64,000 nucleotides of DNA from Phycisphaeraceae bacterium (lineage in GTDB: Bacteria; Planctomycetota; Phycisphaerae; Phycisphaerales; UBA1924). Positions within the stretch are counted from its first letter, which is position 1; each line of letters opens with the position of its first letter. Positions 55,717 through 63,752 of the stretch are shown here, in pieces. The notes under the pieces were generated by a model that saw nothing but the letters and a program-made list of their open reading frames with translations, searched no databases and was not told the DNA's origin. Position numbers and translations under genes: made by a program. The stretch lies in the NCBI GenBank assembly GCA_020639235.1, contig JACKHC010000001.1, positions 744,001-808,000 of the forward strand, given 5' to 3'.

Positions 55717-56712
55717 TTACCTCGCACGACTCGCCGGCGCGCCTCGCGGCGTCGCCAGCGCCGCGGCCACGAGATGGTCGATGACCGCGGCGCAGGATAG
55801 CCCATGGCGCTCGGCGGCGGCCATGAACCCCGCGTCGGGCGACAGGCACGGGTTCGAGTTCACTTCCAGAACCCACGGCGTGGCGACTTCATCGACGCGG
55901 AAGTCCACCCGTGCGTACCCGCGCAGGCCGAACACATCCCAGCACCGCATGCAGATGGACCGCAGGCGGGCCAGCAGCGACGCATCTCGCTCGGCGAACT
56001 CGAACACGCGCGGCGTATTGTGGTACGCGTGCGACGACTCGTCCCATTTGGCGGCGTAGTCCACGATTTTCGGGCGGCCATCGTCGTACCCGACGAAGCG
56101 GATCTCCGCGGGCGGCAGCACCACGGGCGCGCCGTCGATCTCGAGCATCGAGATGTTGAACTCCCTGCCGTCGATGAACCGCTCCGCCAGCGCCTCTCCA
56201 CCGAGCGAGTCGCGCATCGACTCCATGCGTTCGGCAACATCGCGCGAGGCTGCATCCACCACAGAATGCTGGCCGATACCGATGGAAGCGTGCTCCCACA
56301 CCGATTTGACGATCCAACGCCCGGCGGTGGGCGCATCGTCGCCCGCCTCGATCCAATCGGGCGTCGCGATATCGTTGGCACGCATCGCGCGCTTGGCGGC
56401 GAGTTTGTCGGAGGTGCCGGCGACGGCGCGCCACGGACACCCGGTCATGGGGCGTCCCGCCGCCTCGATCACCGCCGGAACGAGGTGAATCAACGATCCC
56501 TGGCCGTCGAGCGACTCGACGAGGTTCACCACCAGATCGCACGATGCGAGTTCATCAGTCATCGCGCCGAGATCGAGCGTCGCGCCGAGGGTGCGCACAT
56601 CATGGCCTTGGCCGCGCAGGTGCTCCGAGATCAGTCGCGCCTGCACGAGCGCATCGGCGACATCGACGGGCGAAGCGTCGTCCACCCGGTCATGGACGAT
56701 CAGCACCCGCAT
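55717..56712 (-). CDS. ATP-grasp ligase, D-Ala-D-Ala ligase type (second copy)
   Basis: Predicted ATP-dependent carboxylate-amine ligase of 331 residues. N-terminal domain MRVLIVHDRVDD with NLVESLDGQGSLIHLVPAVIEAAGRPMTGCP, the counterpart of the Ddl N-terminal Glu region; central GTSDKLAAKRAMRANDIATPDW; ATP-binding RWIVKSVWEHASIGI; ERFIDGREFNISML; and the metal-binding end GYARVDFRVDE ... WVLEVNSNPCLSPDAGF (Glu and Asn ligands). It is clearly different from the first copy, so the two probably act on different acceptor or donor substrates. It starts 13 bases inside the end of the first copy. The substrates are unknown; the operon suggests beta-lysine or its acetyl form. Confidence 0.87.
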   Translation of the reverse strand: MRVLIVHDRVDDASPVDVADALVQARLISEHLRGQGHDVRTLGATLDLGAMTDELASCDLVVNLVESLDGQGSLIHLVPAVIEAAGRPMTGCPWRAVAGTSDKLAAKRAMRANDIATPDWIEAGDDAPTAGRWIVKSVWEHASIGIGQHSVVDAASRDVAERMESMRDSLGGEALAERFIDGREFNISMLEIDGAPVVLPPAEIRFVGYDDGRPKIVDYAAKWDESSHAYHNTPRVFEFAERDASLLARLRSICMRCWDVFGLRGYARVDFRVDEVATPWVLEVNSNPCLSPDAGFMAAAERHGLSCAAVIDHLVAAALATPRGAPASRAR

Positions 56713-57716
56713 CGCGCGCCGCCGCAACACACCGAAGGGCTCGCCTCACGAACGAGTCGTCGCGAAGCGCACTGGAGGATTCTCCCGATGAGATCCGTGT
56801 AGGTGACGCCTTGGAGCGTCGCCATGATCGGCAGGTCGGAGTGGGAGGGGTGCAGCCCCGCCAGCGCGTTGACCTCGATCACATGGAGCGCTCCGTTGGC
56901 ATCGGCCCGGACATCGACGCGCCCCGCGTCGCGGCACCCCATCGCGCGGTACGCCGCGAGCCCGAGGCGCGCCGCCTCCTCGCCGAAGGGTGTGCGATCC
57001 AGCGCGTACTGGACGAGTTCTTCGCAGCGTTCCTTGTCGTCGTAGGCGTACACCTGCGCGCCGCCGGTCAGTCCGACCGCCAGCACGCCCAGCACGCGCG
57101 CCTCCGGCCCCGTGCCGAGCATCCCGACCGTCACCTCGCGCCCCGGCAGGAAGGACTCCACGAGCACGGGTTGCTCGAACTCGTCGATCAACGAGGCGCA
57201 CAGATCGCGCAACTCGGCGCGGTTTCGGCAGACGCTGCGGGCGGTCACGCCCTTGCTCGACCCCTCGCGGCTCGGCTTGGCGAACACCGGGAAGGCGATC
57301 GCGACACGCTCGGCGTCCTCCGCGCGCTCCACGATCGCGAAGTCGGGCGTGGGAATTCCGTGCGAGCGCAGCACATGCTTGGCGGTCGGCTTGTCGAGCG
57401 TCAGCGCGCAGCACAGCGGATCACCGAAGGTGTAGGCGATGCCCGCGTGATCCAGCATCGCCGGCACGAGCGACTCCCGCCCGATTCCAGACACACCCTC
57501 CGCGATGTTCAGCACGAGGTCCCAGCGTTCGCCCGCGGCCAGGCGCTCCATGAGCGATGAGGCGCCGCCGATGCGCACCGGCTCGTGGCCGAGGGTGCGC
57601 AGCGCGAGTTCCATCGCGTCGATCGTGTCGGGGCGGTCGAACTCGGCGACCTGCTGGTCGCTCCAGCCCCGGGACAGGTATTCCTCGCGCAGATCAAATG
57701 TCAGGCCGATCCGCAT
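56700..57716 (-). CDS. ATP-grasp ligase, D-Ala-D-Ala ligase type (first copy)
   Basis: Predicted ATP-dependent amino-acid ligase of 338 residues with the Ddl plan: MRIGLTFDLREEY start, LVLNIAEGVSGIGRESLVPAMLDHAGIAYTFGDP with the Ddl-type Glu and Ser, LDKPTAKHVLRSHGIPTPDF, FAKPSREGSSKGV (ATP lid and lysine), QPVLVESFLPGREVTVGML, and GRVDVRADANGALHVIEVNALAGLHPSHSDLP with the Mg-binding Glu/Asn. It lacks linkage to mur genes, so a peptidoglycan role is unlikely. The ATG has GGAG 7 bases upstream; it overlaps the cysteine-cluster gene before it by 16 bases. Confidence 0.87.
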   Translation of the reverse strand: MRIGLTFDLREEYLSRGWSDQQVAEFDRPDTIDAMELALRTLGHEPVRIGGASSLMERLAAGERWDLVLNIAEGVSGIGRESLVPAMLDHAGIAYTFGDPLCCALTLDKPTAKHVLRSHGIPTPDFAIVERAEDAERVAIAFPVFAKPSREGSSKGVTARSVCRNRAELRDLCASLIDEFEQPVLVESFLPGREVTVGMLGTGPEARVLGVLAVGLTGGAQVYAYDDKERCEELVQYALDRTPFGEEAARLGLAAYRAMGCRDAGRVDVRADANGALHVIEVNALAGLHPSHSDLPIMATLQGVTYTDLIGRILQCASRRLVREASPSVCCGGARCGC

Positions 57717-58228
57717 CGCTCGCTCCATTCCCGGCGCAGCTCGCCGTACAGCTGCGCCCGCCACCGCTCGCCGTCCGCATTGTTCATCCCGAGAACCGTC
57801 AGCATCGTCGCGCCCCGGGCGTCCCTTGGAATCAACTTCTCGCTGGGGCAGTAGTCATCATCCATGCCGTCGAGCCCGCGCTCGTTGTAGGCGAAGGGGT
57901 ACAGCCGGCACACGATCGGGCGCACCTCCACGGGCAGGACGCACCCCGTGTCACCCAGAAAGGTGCAGTCGCCCGATGGCTTCCGCTCGAGCATCCGGCG
58001 GCGTCCGTTCCCGTCGGTGGTGTACGCGAGCCAGTTCGGGTCGTCCGCGTCGTCTTCGAGGTACGCCGCGTCGTTCGGTTGGCGCAGCGACCAGAATCCG
58101 TCGCGCCCGGTGTGCGCACCGATCCGCGCGATGTCGCCCGAGGTGACCAGAATCTCCGCCCGCTGGCAGCAGGTTTTCTGCATCTGTGCGCATCGGGCGC
58201 ATGGATGGAGCGCTTCCGGCGCGTCCAT
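57701..58228 (-). CDS. YkgJ-like cysteine-cluster protein
   Basis: The 175 residues carry the Cys-rich pattern of the YkgJ/UPF0153 family (putative zinc- or iron-chelating): CARC and a CC pair in the first 21 residues, then GDCTFLGDTGCVLPVEVRPIVCRLYPF and DDDYCPSEK. The function of the family is unproven; a metal or Fe-S site is likely. It begins on the stop codon of the aminomutase gene (1-base overlap) and runs 16 bases into the first ATP-grasp gene, so it is an integral part of this operon. It might help supply or protect the iron-sulfur cluster of the aminomutase; that is speculation. Confidence 0.85.
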   Translation of the reverse strand: MDAPEALHPCARCAQMQKTCCQRAEILVTSGDIARIGAHTGRDGFWSLRQPNDAAYLEDDADDPNWLAYTTDGNGRRRMLERKPSGDCTFLGDTGCVLPVEVRPIVCRLYPFAYNERGLDGMDDDYCPSEKLIPRDARGATMLTVLGMNNADGERWRAQLYGELRREWSERCGSA

Positions 58229-59607
58229 CAGCGCCGCCCCGACGCGACACCCGAGAGGTCCGACACCGGGTCGGGGTAGCGGAACACCTCGCCCGCGTAG
58301 TTGCGGAGGAGGATGTCGTCGCCCTCGCGCCCGATGACATAGTTCGGCATGAGCGGGATTTTGCCGCCGCCGCCGGGCCCGTCGATCACGAAGGTCGGCA
58401 CCGCGTACCCCGTCGTGTGGCCGCGCAGCGCCTCGATGATCTCCAGGCCCTTCTCCACCGGCACGCGGAAGTGACGCGATCCGGGGATCGGGTCGCACTG
58501 GTAGATGTAGTACGGGCGCACGCGGATCTTGAGGAGCCCGTGCATGAGTCGCTTCATCGTGTCGGCGTCGTCGTTCACACCCTGCGTGAGGACGGTCTGG
58601 CTGCCGAGCGGCACGCCGGCGTCCATCAACCGGCCGCACGCTTCGGCGACTTCGGGCGTCAGCTCGTTGGGATGCATGAAGTGGATCGACATCCACGGCT
58701 TGTGCTTCTTGAGCATCGCGCAGAACTCGGGCGTGATCCGCTGGGGGAGCACGCACGGGATCTTCGTTCCGATCCGCACGAAGTCGATGTGCGGGATCGA
58801 GCGCAGTTCGCCGAGCAGCCAGTCGATGCGCCCGTCGTGCATCGTCAGGGGATCGCCGCCCGAGATCAGCACATCGCGCACAGAGGGCGTCTTGCGGAGG
58901 TAGTCCAGCGCCCGCTCGAACTGGGCCGTGTTGAAGTGGTACTCGCCCGTCTTGCCGACCAGGCGCGAGCGCGTGCAATAGCGGCAGTACACCGCGCAGA
59001 AACTCGTCACCAGGAACAGCACCCGGTCCGGGTACCGGTGGACCAGCCCCGGCACAGGCATGTCGGCGTCCTCGCCCAGGGGGTCCGCCTGCTCGCCCGC
59101 CGACATCTCGAACTCGGTCTCCACCGGGACCATGGTCTTGCGGACCGGGTCGGCCGGGTCGTTCGGGTTGATGGTCGAGGCGTAGTAGGGCGTGATCCCC
59201 ACGGGCAGGCGATCGCCCAGTTCGGCGATAGTCCGGCGCTCGATCATGGTGGGGCGGAGGATGCGCGCCAGCATCGCCTCATCGCGGATGCGGTTGCGCA
59301 GCTGCCACTTCCAATCGCTCCACTCCGCGTCGGTCGCATCGGGGAATGCCAGGTCGCGGACCCTTCGCGCGCCGTCGGACATGACCATCGCGGCCTCGCC
59401 CGGGTCGCTCAATGTGTCGTTTGATTCGATTGTTCCCCGGCTCGTTCCCCCCGCACCCTTGCCGTTCCCATTCTTCAGATGGGCGGGGTGGGGGGGGCGG
59501 GTACCCAGAGGATCGGGGTCCTCGCAGGTGTCATCGCCATACATCGGGAGAGACACCGTGACGGGCTTGGTCGGTCCGGCGTGCGCCGGATTATTCGATT
59601 GTTTCAT
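58228..59607 (-). CDS. kamA: Lysine 2,3-aminomutase (radical SAM, PLP)
   Basis: Converts L-lysine to L-beta-lysine. The 459 residues include the radical SAM motif C204-AVY-C208-RY-C211, GGDPL (SAM-binding), and the PLP lysine K416 in GGGGKIPLMPNYV. Both acidic residues that hold the lysine side-chain amine in characterised enzymes are present, Asp372 (QCD) and Asp409 (VID), whereas glutamate 2,3-aminomutases replace them. The stretch after Asp372, PIPGSRHFR, differs from the usual LSLGxEHFR. The first 73 residues are low-complexity and contain a G-run repeat; an ATG at codon 74 with a weak GAGG could be the true start. First gene of the six-gene operon. Confidence 0.9.
   Translation of the reverse strand: MKQSNNPAHAGPTKPVTVSLPMYGDDTCEDPDPLGTRPPHPAHLKNGNGKGAGGTSRGTIESNDTLSDPGEAAMVMSDGARRVRDLAFPDATDAEWSDWKWQLRNRIRDEAMLARILRPTMIERRTIAELGDRLPVGITPYYASTINPNDPADPVRKTMVPVETEFEMSAGEQADPLGEDADMPVPGLVHRYPDRVLFLVTSFCAVYCRYCTRSRLVGKTGEYHFNTAQFERALDYLRKTPSVRDVLISGGDPLTMHDGRIDWLLGELRSIPHIDFVRIGTKIPCVLPQRITPEFCAMLKKHKPWMSIHFMHPNELTPEVAEACGRLMDAGVPLGSQTVLTQGVNDDADTMKRLMHGLLKIRVRPYYIYQCDPIPGSRHFRVPVEKGLEIIEALRGHTTGYAVPTFVIDGPGGGGKIPLMPNYVIGREGDDILLRNYAGEVFRYPDPVSDLSGVASGRR
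59466..59501. repeat. G-run element inside the 5' part of kamA
   Basis: CCCATTCTTCAGATGGGC followed by runs of 4 and 8 Gs, resembling the element inside the mnmE G domain. In kamA it encodes part of the low-complexity N-terminus, upstream of the conserved domain. Confidence 0.35.
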
Positions 59608-59696
59608 GGCGGAACTCGCAGAGCTCCAGGTGCCGAACCTCGGACAGCGGGCGATCCACGCCCTGGGGAATCCCGTCCGGTTCGCTGACGCGGAAG

Positions 59697-59723
59697 ATCA
59701 TACCGTCGGCATGCACGAGTCAA
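59697..59723 (-). promoter_or_regulatory. Possible promoter of the kamA operon
   Basis: On the minus strand TTGACT, 15 bases, TATGAT; good boxes but a short spacer. It would give a leader of about 80 bases before the kamA ATG. The rest of the gap to the RnfD-like gene (59608-59830) holds no supported gene. Confidence 0.35.
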
Positions 59724-59830
59724 GATAAACACGCCAAGTTGAGAAGGATTTCCTCAGGGCTTCAACAGCGGGGGCGCAAGAAATGACATCGTCGGGCGCT
59801 CACTGTCCGGCGGAGTCATCGGCCGGCGCT

Positions 59831-61882
59831 TCAGCGGTCGCTGGACTCCCCGCCCGCCCTCACCGGAAACGCTGTTGACCAACCCGGGCGCGCTAGTTGC
59901 TTGGGCGTCTGGTAGGCGGGGAAGGGCGCATCGCTCGCGACGCACGCTTGCTCCAGACCCGCGGCGCACGCCCTGTCCAGATACGACCGCGCCGCCGACG
60001 CGTCCGCCTCGACGCCGACGCCGCGCATCGTCAGGTGCGCCGCGTACCAGCACGCCTCGCCGTCGCCCTGGTCGGCCAGCTGCGCCATGACGAGCATCAC
60101 CGCGCGTGGGTCGATGTCGATCTGGGCGCCGCGCCCGGCCAGCAGGACCCGCGCCAGCCCCTTTGCCGCATACGGGATCAGCCGGGCGTTCATGCGGCTG
60201 GCGACCGTGTAGAACGCCGCGGCCCGGAGCGCATCGGGCGCGATCCCGGAGTCGGCGCCTTCCGCTCCGATCCCGAACTCGAATACGACGCCGACGAGGA
60301 AGCACCCCAGGGGATTCTGCTCCTCGGCGCACGCTCTGGTGAGCCGGTCGAACGCCTCGAGGACCGCCTGTTCCGACGCCGACTCGCCGAGGAACATGCG
60401 CTGGGCGATCACATTGTTGGAGCCGTGCAGATCACCGAGCGCCGAGGCGCGCGCGAAGTAGGTGGCGGCCCGCGCGTGGCTCGGATTGACGATTCCGCCG
60501 AGCCCGTCGATGCAGATCACACCCAGTTCGTTCATCGCGGCGCCGTCGCCCATCCCCTCGGCGCGCGCGCCCGACACCATTACATAACTGTGCCCCGCGT
60601 GCTGCTTGCCGGCGGCGTAGGCCTCTTTCCAGAACCGGACCGAGTTCCCCGGATGGGCGTTGGGCTCGCCGCCGAGGAATCCCGTGGCCATCATCGTTCC
60701 GAACACCGTCCCCCACACCGCCATGTGGACGACATTCATCCACTTCGGGCGGAGCATCGAATGCCATGCGCCGTTGAGGCGTCCGAAGACGCCCGACCGC
60801 GCCATTCGATCCAGCGCCGGGGCGAGCAGATTCAGAATCGGCACCGGGAGCAGTTTGTCCCAGAACACCGGGATCTCCATCAGACTCAGCACCCGGAACA
60901 GCACGAAGTACCCGAGGCCGTACATCGCGCCGAAGACCAGCTTGCCGAGGTTTGTCCGCGGCGTGGTGGAGGGGTCGGTGATGAGCAGGTGCAGCCCGAG
61001 GAAGATGGTCGCCGCGATATTCACCGTCACGAAGAAGTACAGCCCGGTGACCTCGGTGTAGATCAGGTTGAGCACCCACAGCGTGGCCGCGGCCCCGAGC
61101 GTCATGAGCGTGACGCCGAACAGCGACTGCACGCCCAGCCCGAGCAGGAAGATCACGAGAATCATGTAATGGGGCGCCTCGAAGGTCGATGCGATCCATT
61201 GTCCGCGCGTCAGGTCGTTGGAGGTACCCGTCGCGATCAGCGCCGCCGCCACCACCGACTGCCCGAACACCGAAGGGTTGAAGATGTGGGTGCGCCGGCC
61301 CTCTCGCTCCCAGGTGATGAACTGCTTGCCCAGCGCGCCGATCGTCAGCATGACGAACTGGAGGTAGTACACATCGTGGTGGAACCACAGGAGCAGGTTC
61401 GTCGAGAACACGATCGGGAGTGCGCCGAACCCGAGGCGCCACGACCGCCCGCGTGACCACGAGAGCAGGGCGTCGAGCATGGTCAGGTACAGCACCTGCG
61501 CCAGGATCAGCGGCGACTCACGCCCGACATCGCTGACATACGCCCCCCAATACGACAGAATCACGATCTGCACGAGCCCCTGCACCCAGTGCGACCTCAC
61601 CGGGATGAACTCCACGCGGAGCGGCACCCCCGCGCCCCGAGCCCCCACCCACAAGACCGCCAGCCAGGCAAAGAGGACGCACGCCACGCCAAAGAGCGAA
61701 CTCACTAGCATCGCTTCATGGTGAATCAACGGGCAGAAGAGGATCGCCAGAAACAAGGCGATGCCGCCGAGCAGGATCATCGGCGGAGTCGTGCCGGTGC
61801 CCGACCATCGAACCCGTCGCGCTGCGGTCGGGTCGGGGATGATCGCTTCGGGGTGCTCGCGGGTCAGCGGTTGACGGCTCAT
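59831..61882 (-). CDS. RnfD/NqrB-like membrane protein fused to Sel1-type repeats
   Basis: Protein of 683 residues in two parts. The N-terminal 430 residues contain about ten membrane helices and RnfD/NqrB-like motifs: RRTHIFNPSVFGQSVVAAALIATG and LLITDPSTTPRTNLGKLVFGAMYG. The flavin-attachment Thr context of true RnfD (SGATxxT) was not seen. From about 455 to 660 come Sel1/TPR-like helical repeats (NELGVICIDGLGGIVNPSHARAATYFARASALGD, GACWYAAHLTMRGVGVEADASAARSYLDRACAAG). Such a fusion is unusual. No other rnf or nqr genes are present, so it is not part of a full complex here. The ATG start is preceded by TAGGA 9 bases upstream; the gene lies upstream of kamA, same strand. Confidence 0.82.
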   Translation of the reverse strand: MSRQPLTREHPEAIIPDPTAARRVRWSGTGTTPPMILLGGIALFLAILFCPLIHHEAMLVSSLFGVACVLFAWLAVLWVGARGAGVPLRVEFIPVRSHWVQGLVQIVILSYWGAYVSDVGRESPLILAQVLYLTMLDALLSWSRGRSWRLGFGALPIVFSTNLLLWFHHDVYYLQFVMLTIGALGKQFITWEREGRRTHIFNPSVFGQSVVAAALIATGTSNDLTRGQWIASTFEAPHYMILVIFLLGLGVQSLFGVTLMTLGAAATLWVLNLIYTEVTGLYFFVTVNIAATIFLGLHLLITDPSTTPRTNLGKLVFGAMYGLGYFVLFRVLSLMEIPVFWDKLLPVPILNLLAPALDRMARSGVFGRLNGAWHSMLRPKWMNVVHMAVWGTVFGTMMATGFLGGEPNAHPGNSVRFWKEAYAAGKQHAGHSYVMVSGARAEGMGDGAAMNELGVICIDGLGGIVNPSHARAATYFARASALGDLHGSNNVIAQRMFLGESASEQAVLEAFDRLTRACAEEQNPLGCFLVGVVFEFGIGAEGADSGIAPDALRAAAFYTVASRMNARLIPYAAKGLARVLLAGRGAQIDIDPRAVMLVMAQLADQGDGEACWYAAHLTMRGVGVEADASAARSYLDRACAAGLEQACVASDAPFPAYQTPKQLARPGWSTAFPVRAGGESSDR

Positions 61883-62246
61883 AACCGACGATCCTACCCC
61901 GAGGGTGTCAGGAAAACTGTGAGGGAGCCGAATAGACAGTTCCTCTGGGCGGTTGATCCGGCGTGAGCAAGCCCCACGACACACTCCACTCATGCCGATG
62001 CGACCGCCGGGACCCGCTCCAGGCGTCGCTCAACGGCACCGGCCTGGCGCTCTTCTAGGAACGCCCGGTCCCTGACGGGAGCACTGCGCGCCCGTTGCGT
62101 CGTGCCCGCTATCGGCGGGCGGGTTCTCACCATTCGTTCCAAGTTCATCCAAGCCCCTGATCCGATGAGCGCGACTTTCGCGCGTCCACCGGCGCCGGGG
62201 AGTCATGTAATCACCGGCGCGATCGTTGCGCCAGGAGCGTTTTGAT
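61883..62246. other. Divergent intergenic region, RnfD-like gene/cupin gene
   Basis: 364 bases with no supported gene. It contains a CCCGC-TATC-GGCGGG hairpin near 62108 without a T-run and otherwise no clear signal. The cupin promoter should lie in its right part, but no boxes were assigned. Confidence 0.45.
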
Positions 62247-62708
62247 ATGTCCGGATTGAGTCCAGTACTGTCGTCGCCGCACGAGAGCAAGGCCCTGAAC
62301 CTCGGCGAGTCGACACTCATTCGCCGAGTCCGCAGCGACGAAACCAACGGGGCGTTCTCCGTTGTTGAGTTCGTCTCCGATCCCGGCAAGGGCGTCGGTG
62401 CCCATGTGCATTCCAAGGAAGACGAAATCGTCTACCTGCTCGAGGGAACCATCGAGGTCACCCTCGCCGACAGCACCCTCACTGTTGAGGCCGGTTCGTG
62501 CGCTTTACTGCCCAGGGGCATCCCGCACGGCTATGTGAACGTCGGGAAGAAGCCGTCGCGCCTGCTCGCTGTGCTCTTGCCCGGCGCGTTGGACAACTTC
62601 TTCGCCGAGATCGATCTGGAACTGGCGCGGGACCGAGATCACGAAGGCGCGATCACCGCGCTCTGCAAGCGGTTCGGGCTGTCGTTTCTCGAGAACGCAT
62701 CGAAGTAA
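62247..62708 (+). CDS. Cupin-domain protein
   Basis: Single small beta-barrel protein of 153 residues. The cupin motifs are visible: GAHVHSKEDEIVYLLEGTIEVTL (motif 1, with His, His, Glu as likely metal ligands) and LLPRGIPHGYVNVG (motif 2, with the fourth His). A C-terminal helical tail (FFAEIDLELARDRDHEGAITALCKRFGLSFL) follows. Members range from dioxygenases to sugar-binding proteins, so the activity cannot be named. The ATG has AGGAG 9 bases upstream. It precedes the exported double-YHS gene by 48 bases in the same direction, so they may be cotranscribed. Confidence 0.85.
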   Translation: MSGLSPVLSSPHESKALNLGESTLIRRVRSDETNGAFSVVEFVSDPGKGVGAHVHSKEDEIVYLLEGTIEVTLADSTLTVEAGSCALLPRGIPHGYVNVGKKPSRLLAVLLPGALDNFFAEIDLELARDRDHEGAITALCKRFGLSFLENASK

Positions 62709-62756
62709 TCCGTTCATCCATTCCGAACAAATACCCATTCCTCGAAAGGAAAGACC

Positions 62757-63680
62757 ATGTATCTGCACATCGCGCAAATCGCGACCGTTTCGCTTCTTTG
62801 CACCGTGGCTGCCGCCGACACCGGACCCGCTGCCTCATCAACTGCGCACAACTGCCCCGCCGGCTGCTCGATCGAGTCGCACGGTCACGAGACCCGGTCG
62901 CAGCGCCACACGATTGCCGTCGGTTTGTCCGGCTACAGCCCCGTTTCCTACATCGAGTCCAACCGCGCCGAGCCCGGCTCGCCCGCGATCGCCTCTGAGT
63001 ATCAGGGCGTCACCTACTTCTTCACGAACGAACGGCAGCGCGACACATTCGACGGGGACCCGGGCCGCTACCTCCCCGCATACGGCGGCTATTGCGCCTT
63101 CGGCTGCTCGGTCGACGCCAGGTTCATCCCCGATCCGACCTCATTCAAGGTCATCAACGGTCGGACGCACCTGTTCCTGAGAAGCGCGGATGTGGATGCT
63201 CGCAAGCTCTGGAATGACGCTCCGCAGAGCGAAGTCGTCGCCAAAGCCGACGCGTTCTGGAACAGGCAGAATGCGAGCAAGGCGTACCTCGGCGGACGCA
63301 ATGTCCCCGCGTCGGGCATCGCGCTCGAGGGTTACAGCCCCGTCTCATACTTCACGGAAGGTCGTGCCGAGAAGGGCGATCCGAAGTACGCCGTGGACTA
63401 CAACGGTGTTACGTACCATCTCACCTCGGCCCGCCAGGTCGAGCAGTTCAAGAAGGAGCCGTCCCGCTACGAGCCGCAGTGCGGCGGTTGGTGCGCCTTC
63501 GGGATGAGCGTCGAGGACAAGTTCCCCGTTGATCCGACGAAGTTCAAGATCATCGACGACCGTCTCTATCTCTTCCTCAACAATGAACAGGTCGACGCCG
63601 CCCAAATGTGGGAGCGGGGCGACTCCGGCTCGCTTATCCGCAAAGCGGACGCGCATTGGAAGAAGGTCCGGGGGGACTGA
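62757..63680 (+). CDS. Exported protein with two YHS-like domains
   Basis: Function unknown. The 307 residues begin with a signal peptide (MYLHIAQIATVSLLCTVAAA). Two related domains follow, each opening GYSPVSY and containing Y.GVTY.....Q...F...P.RY.P..GG.CAFG.SV: first about 57-140, second about 195-280. This is the YHS pattern (GYDPVSY ... AFG), a small domain linked to metal binding in other proteins; Cys in GGYCAFGC and GGWCAFG would be candidate ligands. The internal repeat shows a duplication. Start with GAAAGGAAAG upstream. Confidence 0.82.
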   Translation: MYLHIAQIATVSLLCTVAAADTGPAASSTAHNCPAGCSIESHGHETRSQRHTIAVGLSGYSPVSYIESNRAEPGSPAIASEYQGVTYFFTNERQRDTFDGDPGRYLPAYGGYCAFGCSVDARFIPDPTSFKVINGRTHLFLRSADVDARKLWNDAPQSEVVAKADAFWNRQNASKAYLGGRNVPASGIALEGYSPVSYFTEGRAEKGDPKYAVDYNGVTYHLTSARQVEQFKKEPSRYEPQCGGWCAFGMSVEDKFPVDPTKFKIIDDRLYLFLNNEQVDAAQMWERGDSGSLIRKADAHWKKVRGD

Positions 63681-63752
63681 ACCCGATGCGATCGAATGAT
63701 CCCAGTTCGGGCGGTGCGGCGTCACAGCGCCGCGCCGCTCTTGAATACAAAG

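Noticed and set aside
56700..57716. Annotation of this ATP-grasp gene as the cell-wall D-Ala-D-Ala ligase ddl
   Set aside because: The fold motifs match, but it is one of two unlike copies in an aminomutase operon with no mur or ftsQ genes nearby, so a different substrate is more likely.
59609..59728. A short plus-strand frame (MAELAELQVPN...) opposite the 5' end of kamA
   Set aside because: Forty codons, no recognisable family, no clear Shine-Dalgarno, and it begins within the divergent start region of kamA. It could be a small protein but nothing supports it beyond being open.
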